47,969 nucleotides of DNA from CAVQMB01 sp963713445 (GTDB lineage Bacteria > Pseudomonadota > Gammaproteobacteria > Competibacterales > Competibacteraceae), in assembly GCA_963713445.1 (NCBI GenBank), contig CAVQMB010000013.1, forward strand, positions 1-47,969, in the 5' to 3' direction. A model generated the notes under the pieces. It saw nothing but the letters and a program-made list of their open reading frames with translations. It searched no databases and was not told the origin of the DNA. Made by a program: the position numbers and the translations under genes. This document shows, one piece after another, positions 1-9,020 of the stretch. Numbering within the stretch: position 1 is the first letter of the stretch; each line of letters begins with the position of its first letter.

Positions 1-31
1 TAAACCCAAGCAAATGCACGCGGCTAGCCGC

Positions 32-1665
32 CTAATGATTCTTCAGTGTACAAAATAGACCGTGCGCAACTCCTGACCGTTTCCTATCGGACAGAAATGG
101 ACTCCCCTCACTTTTTTTCAAGAATGGCCCGTACCATTCCGTGTTATAGATCCACAGGCCCGGCGCGTTTCTACCACAATTCGTGCGGCCTCTTGGTAAA
201 GTTTGGCGCGTTTGGCTTGCTCAGTGATTCTCAAGGCCTTGTCTAAGAGTGAATCGACCTTGTCATTCTTGTAATAGTTTGAGGCTTTCCAGGTGCCCCA
301 GTTGTTGGAATTGTACATTTCGCCGATCCAGTTGTTTGGATCCGGGTAATAGGTGCTTACCCAATGGATCCACATATTGGGCCTGTCTTGGGCTAGCGGC
401 TTTCTGGTTGAACGTCCGCAAGGTTTCTGGCACAATCTTCGTTTTGATACCGATTTGGGTGAGCCCGTTCTGCAGGATCTGGGCGATTTCACTGGTTTGG
501 TTGTAGCCAATCATGGGGTGTATATCAATCGTCCGATTCACTTTGGATTTGGCTTTGGCGAGTTCTTGCTTCGCTTTTTTTAGATTGAAACTGTAGCCTT
601 TTATGCCTTTGGGATAACCCCATAGATTCTTTGGAATCGGCACAGGGTTCCGGACAACCCGACCCTTCAAAATATCGTGTATGAATGCCTTGTAATTGAA
701 AGCGTAGCTAATGGCGCGCCGCACATGGACGTCATTCAACGGTGGTTTTTGCGTGTTGATCTGGATGACGGCGAGGCGCATCGATTGCTGGGCGTCGATA
801 TTCACCTTGCCTGACTTCCGAAGCTGATCAAGCTGGTCTTGCGGAAGATAGCCGTCGGTGCCGTCGTAGACCCCCTTAATCAAACCCAGTACCCGACTCG
901 GTCGGCTCCCGTACGGTGCGGAACTCGATGCGGTCAAGATAGTGCTTGCCCCAGCCCTTGAAGAAAGCAGGAAAACGCTTGGCAGTGAAGCCAACCGCTG
1001 GGTCGTTGTTGCAGTTCAAATGCGCCTGATCCGGCATCATGAGCGCTTAGCCATGCGGCGCCCCAATCGCCGTTTTTCGCATGTTCTTTAACGAGATGGG
1101 AGTTGACTACATAAATGAACGGTACGATCGAAAGAAAGATCGAGTCAGGATGATCGAGATGGAACTGTACCGTGTAATCATTTACTGCCTTGGTTGCCCC
1201 CGGCTTCATCAGCTTTTCAAATAAACTGGCCGCGCCTTTCTTTAACGCCAAAATGCGCTTCATGCTATAAACGACGTCGTGCGCAGTTAATTCGGTTCCG
1301 TCGTGGAATTTGACGCCATGGCGTAGATCGAACGTGTAAGTCGTGCCATCGTTGCTGATCTTGTAGTCTTTCGCCAGCCAGGGCTGAAGCTTCGGCGGAT
1401 TACCCTCCCAGCGCATCAAGCCGTCGTAGAGGTTGATACGGTATGCAATGCGCCCTACATCGAAGGTTTGGTGCGGGTCCATGGTGTCGTATTCAACCGT
1501 GTTTGCGAACACGAAGGTGTCGGCGATCGCCGCTGTCACCATGCCCGCCGACATAATGATACAGACGGCAAGGCTGATGGTTTTAGCGCTCGTCAAAATG
1601 CAGTGTCGCAGCGTTGCGTGAAATGCTACTAGGGGTGCAGCGGGGTGTCGTTTTTGGGCAAGCAT
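32..1665 (-). pseudogene. Family 5 extracellular solute-binding protein (dipeptide/oligopeptide ABC type), several frameshifts
   Basis: The conceptual product is a periplasmic binding protein of the SBP_bac_5 (DppA/OppA) family, which feeds peptides or similar solutes to an ABC importer. The N-terminal part (934-1665) has a signal-like hydrophobic stretch, then DTMDPHQTFDV and the DLRHGVKFHDGTELTAHDVV core typical of the family. The middle (263 to about 900) carries SMRLAVIQINTQKPP and VRRAISYAFNY. The C-terminal part reads PNMWIHWVSTYYPDPNNW near 390 and then, in another frame, LWIYNTEWYGP, ending at a stop at 32-34. At least four frame changes are needed to read it, so it cannot make a full protein as given. 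A GGAGGA motif precedes the start. No permease or ATPase genes are beside it. It faces the same way as the deacetylase and away from the IclR regulator. Confidence 0.85.
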
Positions 1666-1739
1666 GATGAACTCCTCCTGTCTTTGGGTAGCAACTTCCA
1701 GTGACGAGAAACGCCCGACTCAGTCGCTTGCGTGGCGCG

Positions 1740-2572
1740 TCAACCGTCGCGGCGGGCGAGAAACTCGTCCACCGCCTCTCCCATGGTGAGAAAGACGGCA
1801 TTCAGTTTTTGCAGCTGTTGTATCAGCCGCTCCAGCATCATCATACGGTGGCCACGGCCAATCACGTAGGGATGGCACGTGTAAGTAAGTACACCCCATT
1901 CAGTGATACGGGTCATATAGTCAAAGTCATCGACCCAGTTGCGCAATACGTTTTCCGTGTTCATCAGTCCCTGCAGCACATAATCCTTGGTACGGACGAA
2001 CTCGAAATGCGGATAGTCGTCCAGCGTCCAACTGATTGGCAACTCTACCAGACGGGTCTCCTCGCCGTAGACGAAAGGTTCGGCCACTGAGACCTTGTCT
2101 CCTCGGCGGGCGAAGTAAGGCGAATAGTCATTGCCCATCATGCTGCTTTCGTAGTCGAAACCATGCCGCAGCAGCAGTTCTATGGTGGCCGGGCTCAGGT
2201 CCCACGACGGCGATCTGTAGCCGCGCGGGAAGGCGCCCGTGAGTGCCTTGATGGTCTGGCGTGCGCGGATCAACTCCTGTTCTTCTGTTTCGGCGGGAAG
2301 GTTGGCTGGGGGAACGTGGGAGTAACCGTGGTGGACGATCTCATGGCCGGCTTCTGCGACCCGCTGGCAGGCTTCGGGGTGTGAATCGATGATGACGCCA
2401 GGAATACACCAAGACACCTTGAGGCGGTATTTGGCCAGCAACTCGAGAATGCGCTCGGCAGCGATGAGACCGAATTCACCCCGCGAGACCGGGGTCGGTG
2501 TCATCAGGTTGCGAGCCGTCCAACCCGACCGACATCGAAATCGAAGGTAAGACATGCAATGTGTCGCGGCAT
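1740..2572 (-). pseudogene. Polysaccharide deacetylase family protein (NodB fold), frameshift near the start
   Basis: Members of this family remove acyl groups from sugar polymers or open small amide rings (PuuE-type allantoinases), using a metal held by one Asp and two His. The likely start is the ATG at 2570-2572, which follows a strong GGGAGGAGAAGG ribosome-binding site and gives MPRHIACLTFDFD, carrying the TFDFD motif. About 2522-2534 the frame changes by one base into the main frame (SGWTARNLMTPTPVSRGEFG), which runs to 1740. Motif 2 (HHGYSH), motif 3 (RGYRSPSWDLS) and a late CHPYVIGRGH are present. The uninterrupted 299-residue reading starts far upstream and lacks TFDFD, so it would lack a metal ligand. 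The gene is either inactivated or hit by a single-base sequencing error. It is divergent from the IclR regulator, a plausible controller. Confidence 0.8.
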
Positions 2573-2626
2573 TTTCCTTCTCCTCCCAAATTTGGCGGCC
2601 TGGAACGTCTTCCGGGTCGGCACTTT

Positions 2627-2648
2627 TATCGAATTGCAATATACGATA
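2627..2648. promoter_or_regulatory. Inverted repeat between deacetylase and iclR-type gene, possible operator
   Basis: TATCG and CGATA form perfect 5-bp arms separated by 12 bp, in the AT-richer divergent intergenic region. IclR-family proteins bind short palindromes in such positions. The arms are short, so chance cannot be excluded. Confidence 0.3.
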
Positions 2649-2728
2649 TGTTATGGCGCTATTCGACTAGAGTCAATTACACTCCCACACCGAACCTGTC
2701 GCGGCAGACCGACACGAGCCACTTACTT

Positions 2729-3517
2729 ATGAGCGCCAGTCCGTTATTCGTTCAGTCGTTGGAAAAAGCCATGAAGGTTTTGCAGGCATTTGCGCACGGG
2801 GAACAATATCTCGGCCTTTCCGAGATCAGCGAACTCGCCGGCCTCGAAAAGAGCGCGGTACAGCGCGGCACCCATACCTTGGTAGAGCTCGGCTACCTGG
2901 AGAAATGTCCGCGGACCAAGCGCTTCTGTCTTGGAAAACGTTGTCTCGATCTCGCCTTTAATTTCCTGCGGGCCCATCCCTTGGTCGAGGCCGCGACGCC
3001 GACCCTGGTCGAGCTACGCCGCAATTGCGGTGAACGGGTCAACCTAAGCCTTTTTGACGGTACCACGCTGATTTATGCCATCCGCCAGCAAGGCAAGCGT
3101 GAATACTTCTACTCCTCCATCGTGGGGCGGCGCATGCCCACTTTTTGCTCGGCGGGAGGGCGGGCAATGCTCGCTCGGTTACCGCGCGAAGAACGAGCGG
3201 CAATTGTCGCCGCCTCTGATCTCACCCCGCTGACTAAAGATACCATCACGAACCCGGAGCGGATCCACGCCAAGATCGACGAAGCGCGCGAACGCGGCTA
3301 TGGTGTGGTAGTCGGTGAGTGTACGGTCGGCGAGTTAACCGTCGGCGCCGCGGTCACTAGTCCAGATGGGCGGCCCGTGGCTGCTGTGCACATAGCGGGC
3401 AGCCTCGCGGAGTGGTCGCCGACCAATTTTGAAATGCGCTTCGCACCGCTGGTTGTGGAAACGACGCGGTCACTGAGTCGTGGAGGCAACACTGTCGCCA
3501 CCCGTCACACCGCCTAG
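2729..3517 (+). CDS. IclR family transcriptional regulator
   Basis: A DNA-binding regulator of the IclR family, about 262 residues, the usual size. The N-terminal winged helix covers roughly residues 10-70 (SPLFVQSLEKAMKVLQAF, then LGLSEISELAGLEKSAVQR, then LVELGYLEK). The C-terminal effector domain has GERVNLSLFDG, the FCSAGGRAMLA region and ERGYGVVVGE. The open frame extends upstream to 2498, but the ATG at 2729 (MSASPLFVQSLEKAM) fits the family length. It is transcribed away from the deacetylase and solute-binding protein, so it probably controls them. The 156-bp divergent region holds the inverted repeat TATCG-N12-CGATA at 2627-2648, a possible operator. Effector unknown. Confidence 0.88.
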   Translation: MSASPLFVQSLEKAMKVLQAFAHGEQYLGLSEISELAGLEKSAVQRGTHTLVELGYLEKCPRTKRFCLGKRCLDLAFNFLRAHPLVEAATPTLVELRRNCGERVNLSLFDGTTLIYAIRQQGKREYFYSSIVGRRMPTFCSAGGRAMLARLPREERAAIVAASDLTPLTKDTITNPERIHAKIDEARERGYGVVVGECTVGELTVGAAVTSPDGRPVAAVHIAGSLAEWSPTNFEMRFAPLVVETTRSLSRGGNTVATRHTA

Positions 3518-3720
3518 GTGCCAAGGTCCGGCGAAAACCTAGAAACGTCAATCCTGGCTGCGGGCGCGGCTGAGTCGGCTTGATCGGGAAGGCGCACTGC
3601 CCAACTATGCCAGCGAAACACTAAAACTGGCATCACCCGACGCGACATCTTCCTTAACAAGCAATCGGCAGGTCAGCTTCGACATTACAAAGAAATCGAC
3701 TTTCTGTGGTCTTCGTTTAC

Positions 3721-4276
3721 ATGAGCATGGAGATTACGTTGAACGAAGCCGAGCGGGCCGAACTGCAGTGCTGGATCCGCGGTGGCGTACGCCGCACAAG
3801 CAGGTGCAGCGGGCGAAGATGATCGTGCTCAGTGCCGAGGGTCTGCCCAGCAGCGAGATCCTGCGCCAGGTGGGTGTGAGCTATCCGACGCTGACACCTG
3901 GCGCGAGCGCTTTGTGCAGACAGGCATCGAGGGGTTGCGCCGGGATAAGACGCGCAAGCTGGGCAACGCGCCGGTCCCGCAGTCGAAAATCAACGAGGTG
4001 CTGACGCTGACGACCACCGGCTGTCCGGTCGGGGCGACGCGCTGAAGCTGCCGCCGGCTGGGTGCGCAAGTGCGGCTTGCGGCGAGCACGGTGCACGGTA
4101 TCTGGAAGCGCGCCGGTCTCAAGCCGCATCGGTTGCACGCGGTTTCAAGCTCGCGCGCGCTCCGCAGTTTGAGGCGACGCTGCGCGATGTGGTGGGGCTG
4201 TATCTGGACCCGCCCGAGCGGGCCATCGTGCTCTCGGTCGACGCGAAGCGTCAGATCCAGGCGCTCGATCGTACCG
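3721..4276 (+). pseudogene. IS630-family transposase relic
   Basis: Remnant of a DDE transposase of the IS630/Tc1-mariner group. The start ATG at 3721 gives MSMEITLNEAERAELQCW. A frameshift leads to the helix-turn-helix part (HKQVQRAKMIVLSAEGL, then SEILRQVGVSYPT), and another to RWRERFVQTGIEGLRRDKTRK and the linker. Near 4042-4047 a TGA stands where the family has Trp (GATR-stop, then SCRRLGAQVRLAASTVHGIW). One more frame change leads to FEATLRDVVGLYLDPPE and the conserved SVDAKRQIQALDRT (usually DEKSQIQALDRT). The sequence then stops being transposase, with more than half the catalytic domain missing, and passes directly into recombinase coding. It cannot be active. No terminal inverted repeats or target duplication were recognised. 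Confidence 0.85.
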
Positions 4277-4277
4277 G

Positions 4278-5216
4278 GCCAAGACCTGGGGCGAAGAGCC
4301 CACGCGGACCTTCGAAGCGCTGATGGTCCGCTACCTGAAGGAAACCGCATCGAAGCGCAGCGCCGCTACCGACCGTGACCTAACCCGGGTGTTGCGCCGC
4401 TACTTCGCTGGTATGTCGCTGAACACCTTAAAGCCCGCCGTGATCCACGAGTACGTTCAGCACCGTCGCAGCCAGGGCCGCAAGGACGGCACCATCCGGC
4501 GCGAACTGTCGTTACTGTCGACGGCGATCAACCACGCCCGGCACAACTGGGAGTGGCAGATCCCAAATCCGGTCGCAGGCCGCAAACCCGGCGCTGGCGA
4601 GGGGCGCATACGGTGGATCACTAAAGCTGAATCGTGTCGACTGATCGAGGCCGCAAAGGGTAGCCTACGGAGCCCGCACCTGGCGGACTTCATTGAACTG
4701 GGCCTGTATACGGGAATGCGCAGCCAGGAGATGCTGGGTCTGTCCTGGGACCGGGTGGACTTGCACAACCGGATCGTTTACCTGCCGGCGGCCACCAACA
4801 AAAGCAAGCGAAACCTGTCGGTGCCGCTCAACCGGACGGCCTATCGTGTGCTGGTGCGACGCGCCGCTTTTCGGGCGGAGCACTGCCCCGATAATCGGTG
4901 GGTTTTCGCGAAGAAGGACGGTTCCCGCATCACAACGGTGAAGAAGGGCTTCCGTGGTGCGTGCGCAAGAGCGGGGATACCGGACTTCACGCCTCACGAC
5001 CTGCGCCACACATGCGCTGCCTGGCTGGTGCAGGCCCGGGTTCCGATTGCCGAAATCCGGGACCTCCTGCGACACACATCAGTCCAGGTCACCGAAAAGT
5101 ACGCGCACCTGGCGCCGGACAACGTGCGCTCGGCCGTCCAGATACTGGACGCGAGTCACGATCGAGTCACGTTGTCCGGGGAGCCTACCGATACAGATGC
5201 CGAAGGAGTGATTTAA
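4278..5216 (+). CDS. Tyrosine recombinase (phage/island integrase), N-terminus truncated
   Basis: Site-specific recombinase of the lambda integrase family. From the ATG at 4323 it has 297 residues. Coding clearly continues upstream (AKTWGEEPTRTFEAL, from about 4278) until it meets the IS630 relic, so the natural N-terminus is missing. The SAM-like core-binding domain spans roughly residues 1-80. In the catalytic domain the residues are Arg133 (TGMRSQEMLGLSW), His225 and Arg228 (HDLRHT), His251 (LLRHTSV) and nucleophile Tyr260 (TEKYAHL), all present. Loss of the arm-binding domain may leave it unable to recombine properly. It ends 23 bp before the 3' end of tRNA-Met on the other strand, the classic position for an integrase beside its tRNA attachment site. 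The element would lie to the left. Confidence 0.9.
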   Translation, partial: AKTWGEEPTRTFEALMVRYLKETASKRSAATDRDLTRVLRRYFAGMSLNTLKPAVIHEYVQHRRSQGRKDGTIRRELSLLSTAINHARHNWEWQIPNPVAGRKPGAGEGRIRWITKAESCRLIEAAKGSLRSPHLADFIELGLYTGMRSQEMLGLSWDRVDLHNRIVYLPAATNKSKRNLSVPLNRTAYRVLVRRAAFRAEHCPDNRWVFAKKDGSRITTVKKGFRGACARAGIPDFTPHDLRHTCAAWLVQARVPIAEIRDLLRHTSVQVTEKYAHLAPDNVRSAVQILDASHDRVTLSGEPTDTDAEGVI

Positions 5217-5239
5217 GTGCTTGATAAAACAGCTAAATA

Positions 5240-5316
5240 TGGTGGCTATGGGTGGACTCGAACCACCGACCCCATCATTATGAGTGATGTGCTCTAACCG
5301 GCTGAGCTACATAGCC
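5240..5316 (-). tRNA. tRNA-Met (anticodon CAT), elongator type
   Basis: A 77-nt cloverleaf on the minus strand. The acceptor arms are GGCTATG and CATAGCC, the anticodon loop is CTCATAA with anticodon CAT, the T arm has GGTTCGAGTCC, and the 3' CCA is encoded (5240-5242). The D arm and GTTCGA T-loop look normal. It sits between ychF and the integrase. Its 3' end is the likely integration target of the element at the left. Confidence 0.95.
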
Positions 5317-5365
5317 ATTAAAATCGGGCTGCCAATTATCAGTCGAACAGGTATTGGTGTCAACG

Positions 5366-6457
5366 TCAGACGTTGAAGCGGAAATGCATGACATCGCCTT
5401 CCTGAACGATGTAGTCCTTACCTTCCAGCCGCCACTTGCCTGCCTCCTTGGCCTTGGCCTCGCCGTTACATTCGATGAAGTCAGCATAGGCAACTACTTC
5501 GGCGCGAATGAAGCCTCTTTCGAAATCGGTGTGAATCACGCCGGCAGCCCGCGGTGCGGTCGCGTCCTGTTGGACCGTCCAGGCTCGAACCTCTTTGGGA
5601 CCGGCCGTAAAGAAGGTCAGTAATCCCAGCAATTGATAGCCCGCCCTAATGACACGGTCCAGCCCGGGCTCACTGAGACCGTAGTCAGCCAGGAATTCAG
5701 CCTTGTCCGCCTCGTCAAGGCGCGCAATTTCGGCCTCCAACGCGGCACATACGGGAACGACGACAGCACCGTCGTCAACGGCCAGCGCCTGAACCCGATC
5801 GAGCAACGCATTATCGGCAAAACCACCCTCGGTAACATTGGCAATGTACATCACCGGCTTGGCAGTCAACAGATGTAAGTCGCGCAATACCAGCTTATGG
5901 TCCGCCGTCATCTCGAGCGACCTCACCGAGCGGCCGGCGTCCAGATGACGTTGCACTTGCTCCAGCAAGGCCTTGCGGGCAGCCGCATCCTTACCACCCG
6001 CTTTAAGCGATTTCTCGACGCGCTGCAGGGCCCGGTCGACCGTTGCAAGATCGGCCAATGCCAGCTCGGTGTTGATCACCTCGATATCGGTTATGGGGTC
6101 GACCCGACCGGCAACATGGACAACATCGTCGTCCTCGAAACAACGCACCACGTGACAAATGGCATCGACCTCACGGATATGCGCCAGAAACTGGTTACCA
6201 AGTCCTTCACCTTGCGACGCCCCGGCTACCAGACCAGCGATATCCACAAACTCAATGGTCGTCGGAATGATCCTCTGAGGTTTGACGATCGCCGCCAGTT
6301 CACTCAGTCGTGGATCCGGTACCGGCACCATCCCCACGTTCGGGTCAATGGTACAGAAGGGGTAGTTTTCGGCTTGAATGTCAGCCTGCGTCAGTGCGTT
6401 AAAGAGCGTGGACTTACCGACATTGGGCAAGCCGACGATACCGCATAGAAAACCCAT
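5366..6457 (-). CDS. ychF: Ribosome-binding ATPase YchF (OLA1 family)
   Basis: A 363-residue P-loop protein of the Obg-related OLA1/YchF family. It binds ATP rather than GTP, associates with the ribosome, and is linked to stress responses and peptidyl-tRNA metabolism. The G1 loop is GLPNVGKST (residues 9-17). The G4 position reads NVTE instead of NKxD, the hallmark of the ATP-binding subgroup. The C-terminal TGS-like domain has LLTFFTAGPKEVRAWTV and FERGFIRAEVV. Start MGFLCGIVGLPNVGKS and length match the family. It follows pth, 27 bp away on the same strand, as in many Gammaproteobacteria, and is the last gene of the prs-rplY-pth-ychF run. Confidence 0.97.
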   Translation of the reverse strand: MGFLCGIVGLPNVGKSTLFNALTQADIQAENYPFCTIDPNVGMVPVPDPRLSELAAIVKPQRIIPTTIEFVDIAGLVAGASQGEGLGNQFLAHIREVDAICHVVRCFEDDDVVHVAGRVDPITDIEVINTELALADLATVDRALQRVEKSLKAGGKDAAARKALLEQVQRHLDAGRSVRSLEMTADHKLVLRDLHLLTAKPVMYIANVTEGGFADNALLDRVQALAVDDGAVVVPVCAALEAEIARLDEADKAEFLADYGLSEPGLDRVIRAGYQLLGLLTFFTAGPKEVRAWTVQQDATAPRAAGVIHTDFERGFIRAEVVAYADFIECNGEAKAKEAGKWRLEGKDYIVQEGDVMHFRFNV

Positions 6458-6484
6458 ACTAGGTCCGTTACCAGGAAGTAATCA

Positions 6485-7090
6485 TCAGGAGGACGAAACG
6501 TCCGCTGGCTTACGACTGTGCAGCGCCTGCATGGCTTGCTGCAATTGGCCGCCCACGACGTGGTCGAGTTCGTGGAACGCCACGTCAATAGCATCCATTA
6601 TCAGGTGCTGCTCGTTCTGCGGAGGTCGCCGGAGAACGTAACTGATGACATCGCCACCGACACCCGGATGGCCTATACCAAGCCGTAGCCGCAAGAAATC
6701 GCCGCTACCGAGCTGGCGTATAACGTCGCGCAGCCCATTATGGCCACCGTGACCGCCACCACGCTTGAGTCTCACGATGCCAGCCGGCAAGTCGAGTTCG
6801 TCGTGAACCACGAGGATCGTCTGAGGCGGTAGCTTGTAGAATGCCGCAAATGAGGCCACCGCCTGACCGCTGTGATTCATGAAGGTCGCTGGCTTTAGAA
6901 CCCATAAGGGGCGGCCAGCCACCTGAATTCGACAGGATTCGGCCTTGAACCGCGATTCACTTCGGAAACTGCCGCCGCACGCCAAGGCCAACCGGTCAAC
7001 CAGCCAGTAACCCGCATTGTGGCGGGTGAACGCATATTGTGGGCCCGGATTTCCCAAGCCCACAATTAGCTGCAGCGCCGGATCAGCCAC
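6485..7090 (-). CDS. pth: Peptidyl-tRNA hydrolase
   Basis: Pth releases tRNA from peptidyl-tRNAs that drop off the ribosome and is essential in most bacteria. The 201-residue product has the N-terminal VGLGNPGPQYAFTRHNAG, where the His is the catalytic base, then KPATFMNHSGQAV, HDELDLPAG with the key Asp, and the GGGHGGHNGLRDV loop that contacts tRNA. Length is normal. It lies between rplY (23 bp upstream) and ychF (27 bp downstream) on the same strand, a conserved arrangement that suggests one transcript. Confidence 0.97.
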   Translation of the reverse strand: MADPALQLIVGLGNPGPQYAFTRHNAGYWLVDRLALACGGSFRSESRFKAESCRIQVAGRPLWVLKPATFMNHSGQAVASFAAFYKLPPQTILVVHDELDLPAGIVRLKRGGGHGGHNGLRDVIRQLGSGDFLRLRLGIGHPGVGGDVISYVLRRPPQNEQHLIMDAIDVAFHELDHVVGGQLQQAMQALHSRKPADVSSS

Positions 7091-7113
7091 GGAAAAAACC
7101 GCTGCGAGTGATC

Positions 7114-7758
7114 TCAGGGCTCCTCGCCCAGGTCTTCCTCGCCGCCTTCTTCACCCTCGGCTTCACCGCCGCCACCACCGGCACCCTGCGGATGGTGGAC
7201 ATTCACCACGCCGGTATCAGCACCTTGGGTTAGTTGAACCAGTTCGATGCCGGATGGCAGTTGCAGTTCTGACAGATGGATTGACTCGCCCATGCCCAAT
7301 TCAGCGATATCCACTTCGATGTACTCGGGCAAATCCTTTGGCAAACAGGCCACCTCCACTTCAATCACCAGGTGACTGATGACCCCGCCTTCCTGGCGCA
7401 CCCCTTTGCACCTTTCCACATTAACGAAATGCAGCGGCACATGGACGCGAATCTGTTCGTCTTCGCTGACCCGCTGCAGATCGACATGACTCACCAGGGG
7501 TTTAAACGGATGGCGCTGCATGTCACGCAGCACGGCCCGCTCGGTACGGCCATCGATTTTCAGGGTCAGAATGTGGGAAAAAAAAGCTTCTTCCTTGACT
7601 TGGCGGTGAACCTCATTCTGGTTCAATGCCAGGCTGACCGGATCCTTATGACTTCCATACAGAACCGCAGGAATATAGCCGGCTCGACGCAGGCGGCGGC
7701 TCGCACCTTTCCCCACATCGCGCCGCTCCTGGGCATTCAACACGAAATCGACACTCAT
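7114..7758 (-). CDS. rplY: 50S ribosomal protein L25 (long form, Ctc/TL5 type)
   Basis: Large-subunit protein that binds 5S rRNA. The 214-residue product is the two-domain form: an N-terminal L25 domain (about residues 1-95; KGASRRLRRAGYIPAVLYG) and a C-terminal TL5 domain (VHVPLHFVNVE, HLVIEVEVACLPKDLPEYIEVDI). The last 25 residues are almost only Gly and Glu, an acidic tail often found in this form. A GAGGAT ribosome-binding site precedes ATG 7758. It sits between prs and pth. Confidence 0.96.
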   Translation of the reverse strand: MSVDFVLNAQERRDVGKGASRRLRRAGYIPAVLYGSHKDPVSLALNQNEVHRQVKEEAFFSHILTLKIDGRTERAVLRDMQRHPFKPLVSHVDLQRVSEDEQIRVHVPLHFVNVERCKGVRQEGGVISHLVIEVEVACLPKDLPEYIEVDIAELGMGESIHLSELQLPSGIELVQLTQGADTGVVNVHHPQGAGGGGGEAEGEEGGEEDLGEEP

Positions 7759-7830
7759 GGCGTCTATATCCTCATCATGGCTACAAGTTCGCCGATGCCC
7801 CCGCGACCTGGGGCATCGACCGCGGAAAAC

Positions 7831-8781
7831 TCAAGCAAACAGACAGCTGATCGATTCTTCATTGTGGATCCGCCGGATAGTCTCCGCCAGCAGCGGCGCC
7901 ACGCTCAACTGTCGAATCCGGTTGCACGCCTGGGCCTCGGGCCGCAACGGTATCGTATCGGTAACCACCAGTTCATCCAGTGCTGACGCATTAATATTGT
8001 CGATCGCAGGCCCTGACAGTACCGGATGAGTGCAGTAGGCTCGTACCGAGGCAGCACCGTGGTCCTTGAGTGCGGCTGCCGCCTGGCACAGAGTGCCGGC
8101 CGTATCGACAATATCGTCGATCAGCACGCAATGCTGGCCTTCAATATCGCCAATGATGTTCATGACCTGGGCCTGGTTTGGACCGGGACGGCGCTTGTCG
8201 ATTATCGCAAGCTCCGCGTCATCCAGGCGCTTGGCCAGCGCCCGGGCGCGCACCACGCCACCCACATCAGGCGAGACCACGACCGGGTGATCGAAATCCT
8301 GGGCGCGGATATCTTCGAGCATGATTGGCGTGGCATAGACGTTATCCAGCGGCTTATCGAAAAAGCCCTGGATCTGATCGGCGTGTAAATCCACCGTCAA
8401 CACCCGATCGAGGCCTGCCTTGGTGATCATATTTGCCATCACCTTGGCCGAGATCGGCACTCGGGCAGAACGTGGCCGTCGATCCTGGCGCGAATAGCCG
8501 AAATACGGCATGACAGCGGTAATGCGAACTGCCGAGGACCGTAGCAGCGCATCGGCCATGATCAGCAGTTCCATCAGGTTGTCATTGGTCGGAAAACCAG
8601 TCGGTTGAACGATGAAGACGTCCTGACCGCGTACGTTTTCCAGGATTTCCACCATCACCTCGCCATCGCTGAAGCGGCCCACAACCGCCTTCCCCATGGG
8701 AAGATGCAAGTAGTGGATAATCGATTGCGCAAGCTGCGGGTGGGCGTTTCCCGCAAACACCATCATTCGACCGTCAGACAC
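7831..8781 (-). CDS. prs: Ribose-phosphate pyrophosphokinase (PRPP synthetase)
   Basis: Makes PRPP from ribose 5-phosphate and ATP, supplying nucleotide, His, Trp and NAD synthesis. The open frame extends through a tRNA gene, which is not credible. The GTG at 8779-8781 (VSDGRMMVFAGNAHPQLAQ) follows an AAGGAAA ribosome-binding site and gives 316 residues, close to the E. coli enzyme. Visible are FSDGE near 37-41, the PRPP synthetase signature region DLHADQIQGFF (131-141) and the PRPP-binding loop VLIDDIVDTAGT (219-230). It follows two tRNA-Gln genes and ispE, the same order as in Pseudomonas. Confidence 0.97.
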   Translation of the reverse strand: MSDGRMMVFAGNAHPQLAQSIIHYLHLPMGKAVVGRFSDGEVMVEILENVRGQDVFIVQPTGFPTNDNLMELLIMADALLRSSAVRITAVMPYFGYSRQDRRPRSARVPISAKVMANMITKAGLDRVLTVDLHADQIQGFFDKPLDNVYATPIMLEDIRAQDFDHPVVVSPDVGGVVRARALAKRLDDAELAIIDKRRPGPNQAQVMNIIGDIEGQHCVLIDDIVDTAGTLCQAAAALKDHGAASVRAYCTHPVLSGPAIDNINASALDELVVTDTIPLRPEAQACNRIRQLSVAPLLAETIRRIHNEESISCLFA

Positions 8782-8837
8782 GGGGTTTCCTTCAGTCGCT
8801 TCCTGGTAAACTGGGGCTGGCTTCTCAACGGGAGAAT

Positions 8838-8912
8838 TGGCTGGGCCGCCAGGATTCGAACCTGGGAATGGCGGGATCAAAACCCGCTGCCTTACCACTT
8901 GGCTACGGCCCA
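8838..8912 (-). tRNA. tRNA-Gln (anticodon TTG)
   Basis: A 75-nt tRNA with acceptor arms TGGGCCG and CGGCCCA, anticodon stem GCGGG/CCCGC around loop TTTTGAT (anticodon TTG), T arm GGTTCGAATCC and encoded CCA at 8838-8840. It is nearly identical to the next tRNA-Gln upstream, from which it differs mainly in the anticodon loop and D arm. It lies just upstream of prs and probably shares a transcript with it. Confidence 0.95.
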
Positions 8913-8929
8913 TTGGTTCAAAACAAAAC

Positions 8930-9004
8930 TGGCTGGGCCGCCAGGATTCGAACCTGGGAATCGCGGGGTCAGAGCCCGCTGCCTTACCGCTTGGCTACGG
9001 CCCA
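8930..9004 (-). tRNA. tRNA-Gln (anticodon CTG)
   Basis: A 75-nt tRNA with the same acceptor and T arms as its neighbour, anticodon loop CTCTGAC (anticodon CTG) and encoded CCA at 8930-8932. The pair covers both glutamine codons and probably arose by tandem duplication. It lies between ispE and prs, with 17 bp between the two tRNAs. Confidence 0.95.
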
Positions 9005-9020
9005 ACATGATCTGACTCGG

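Noticed and set aside
2498..2728. N-terminal extension of the IclR regulator to 2498
   Set aside because: The extra 77 residues overlap the deacetylase start on the other strand and show no IclR similarity. The ATG at 2729 fits the family.
7831..8913. Long Prs start at 8913
   Set aside because: It would read through tRNA-Gln. The GTG at 8781 has a ribosome-binding site and gives the normal length.
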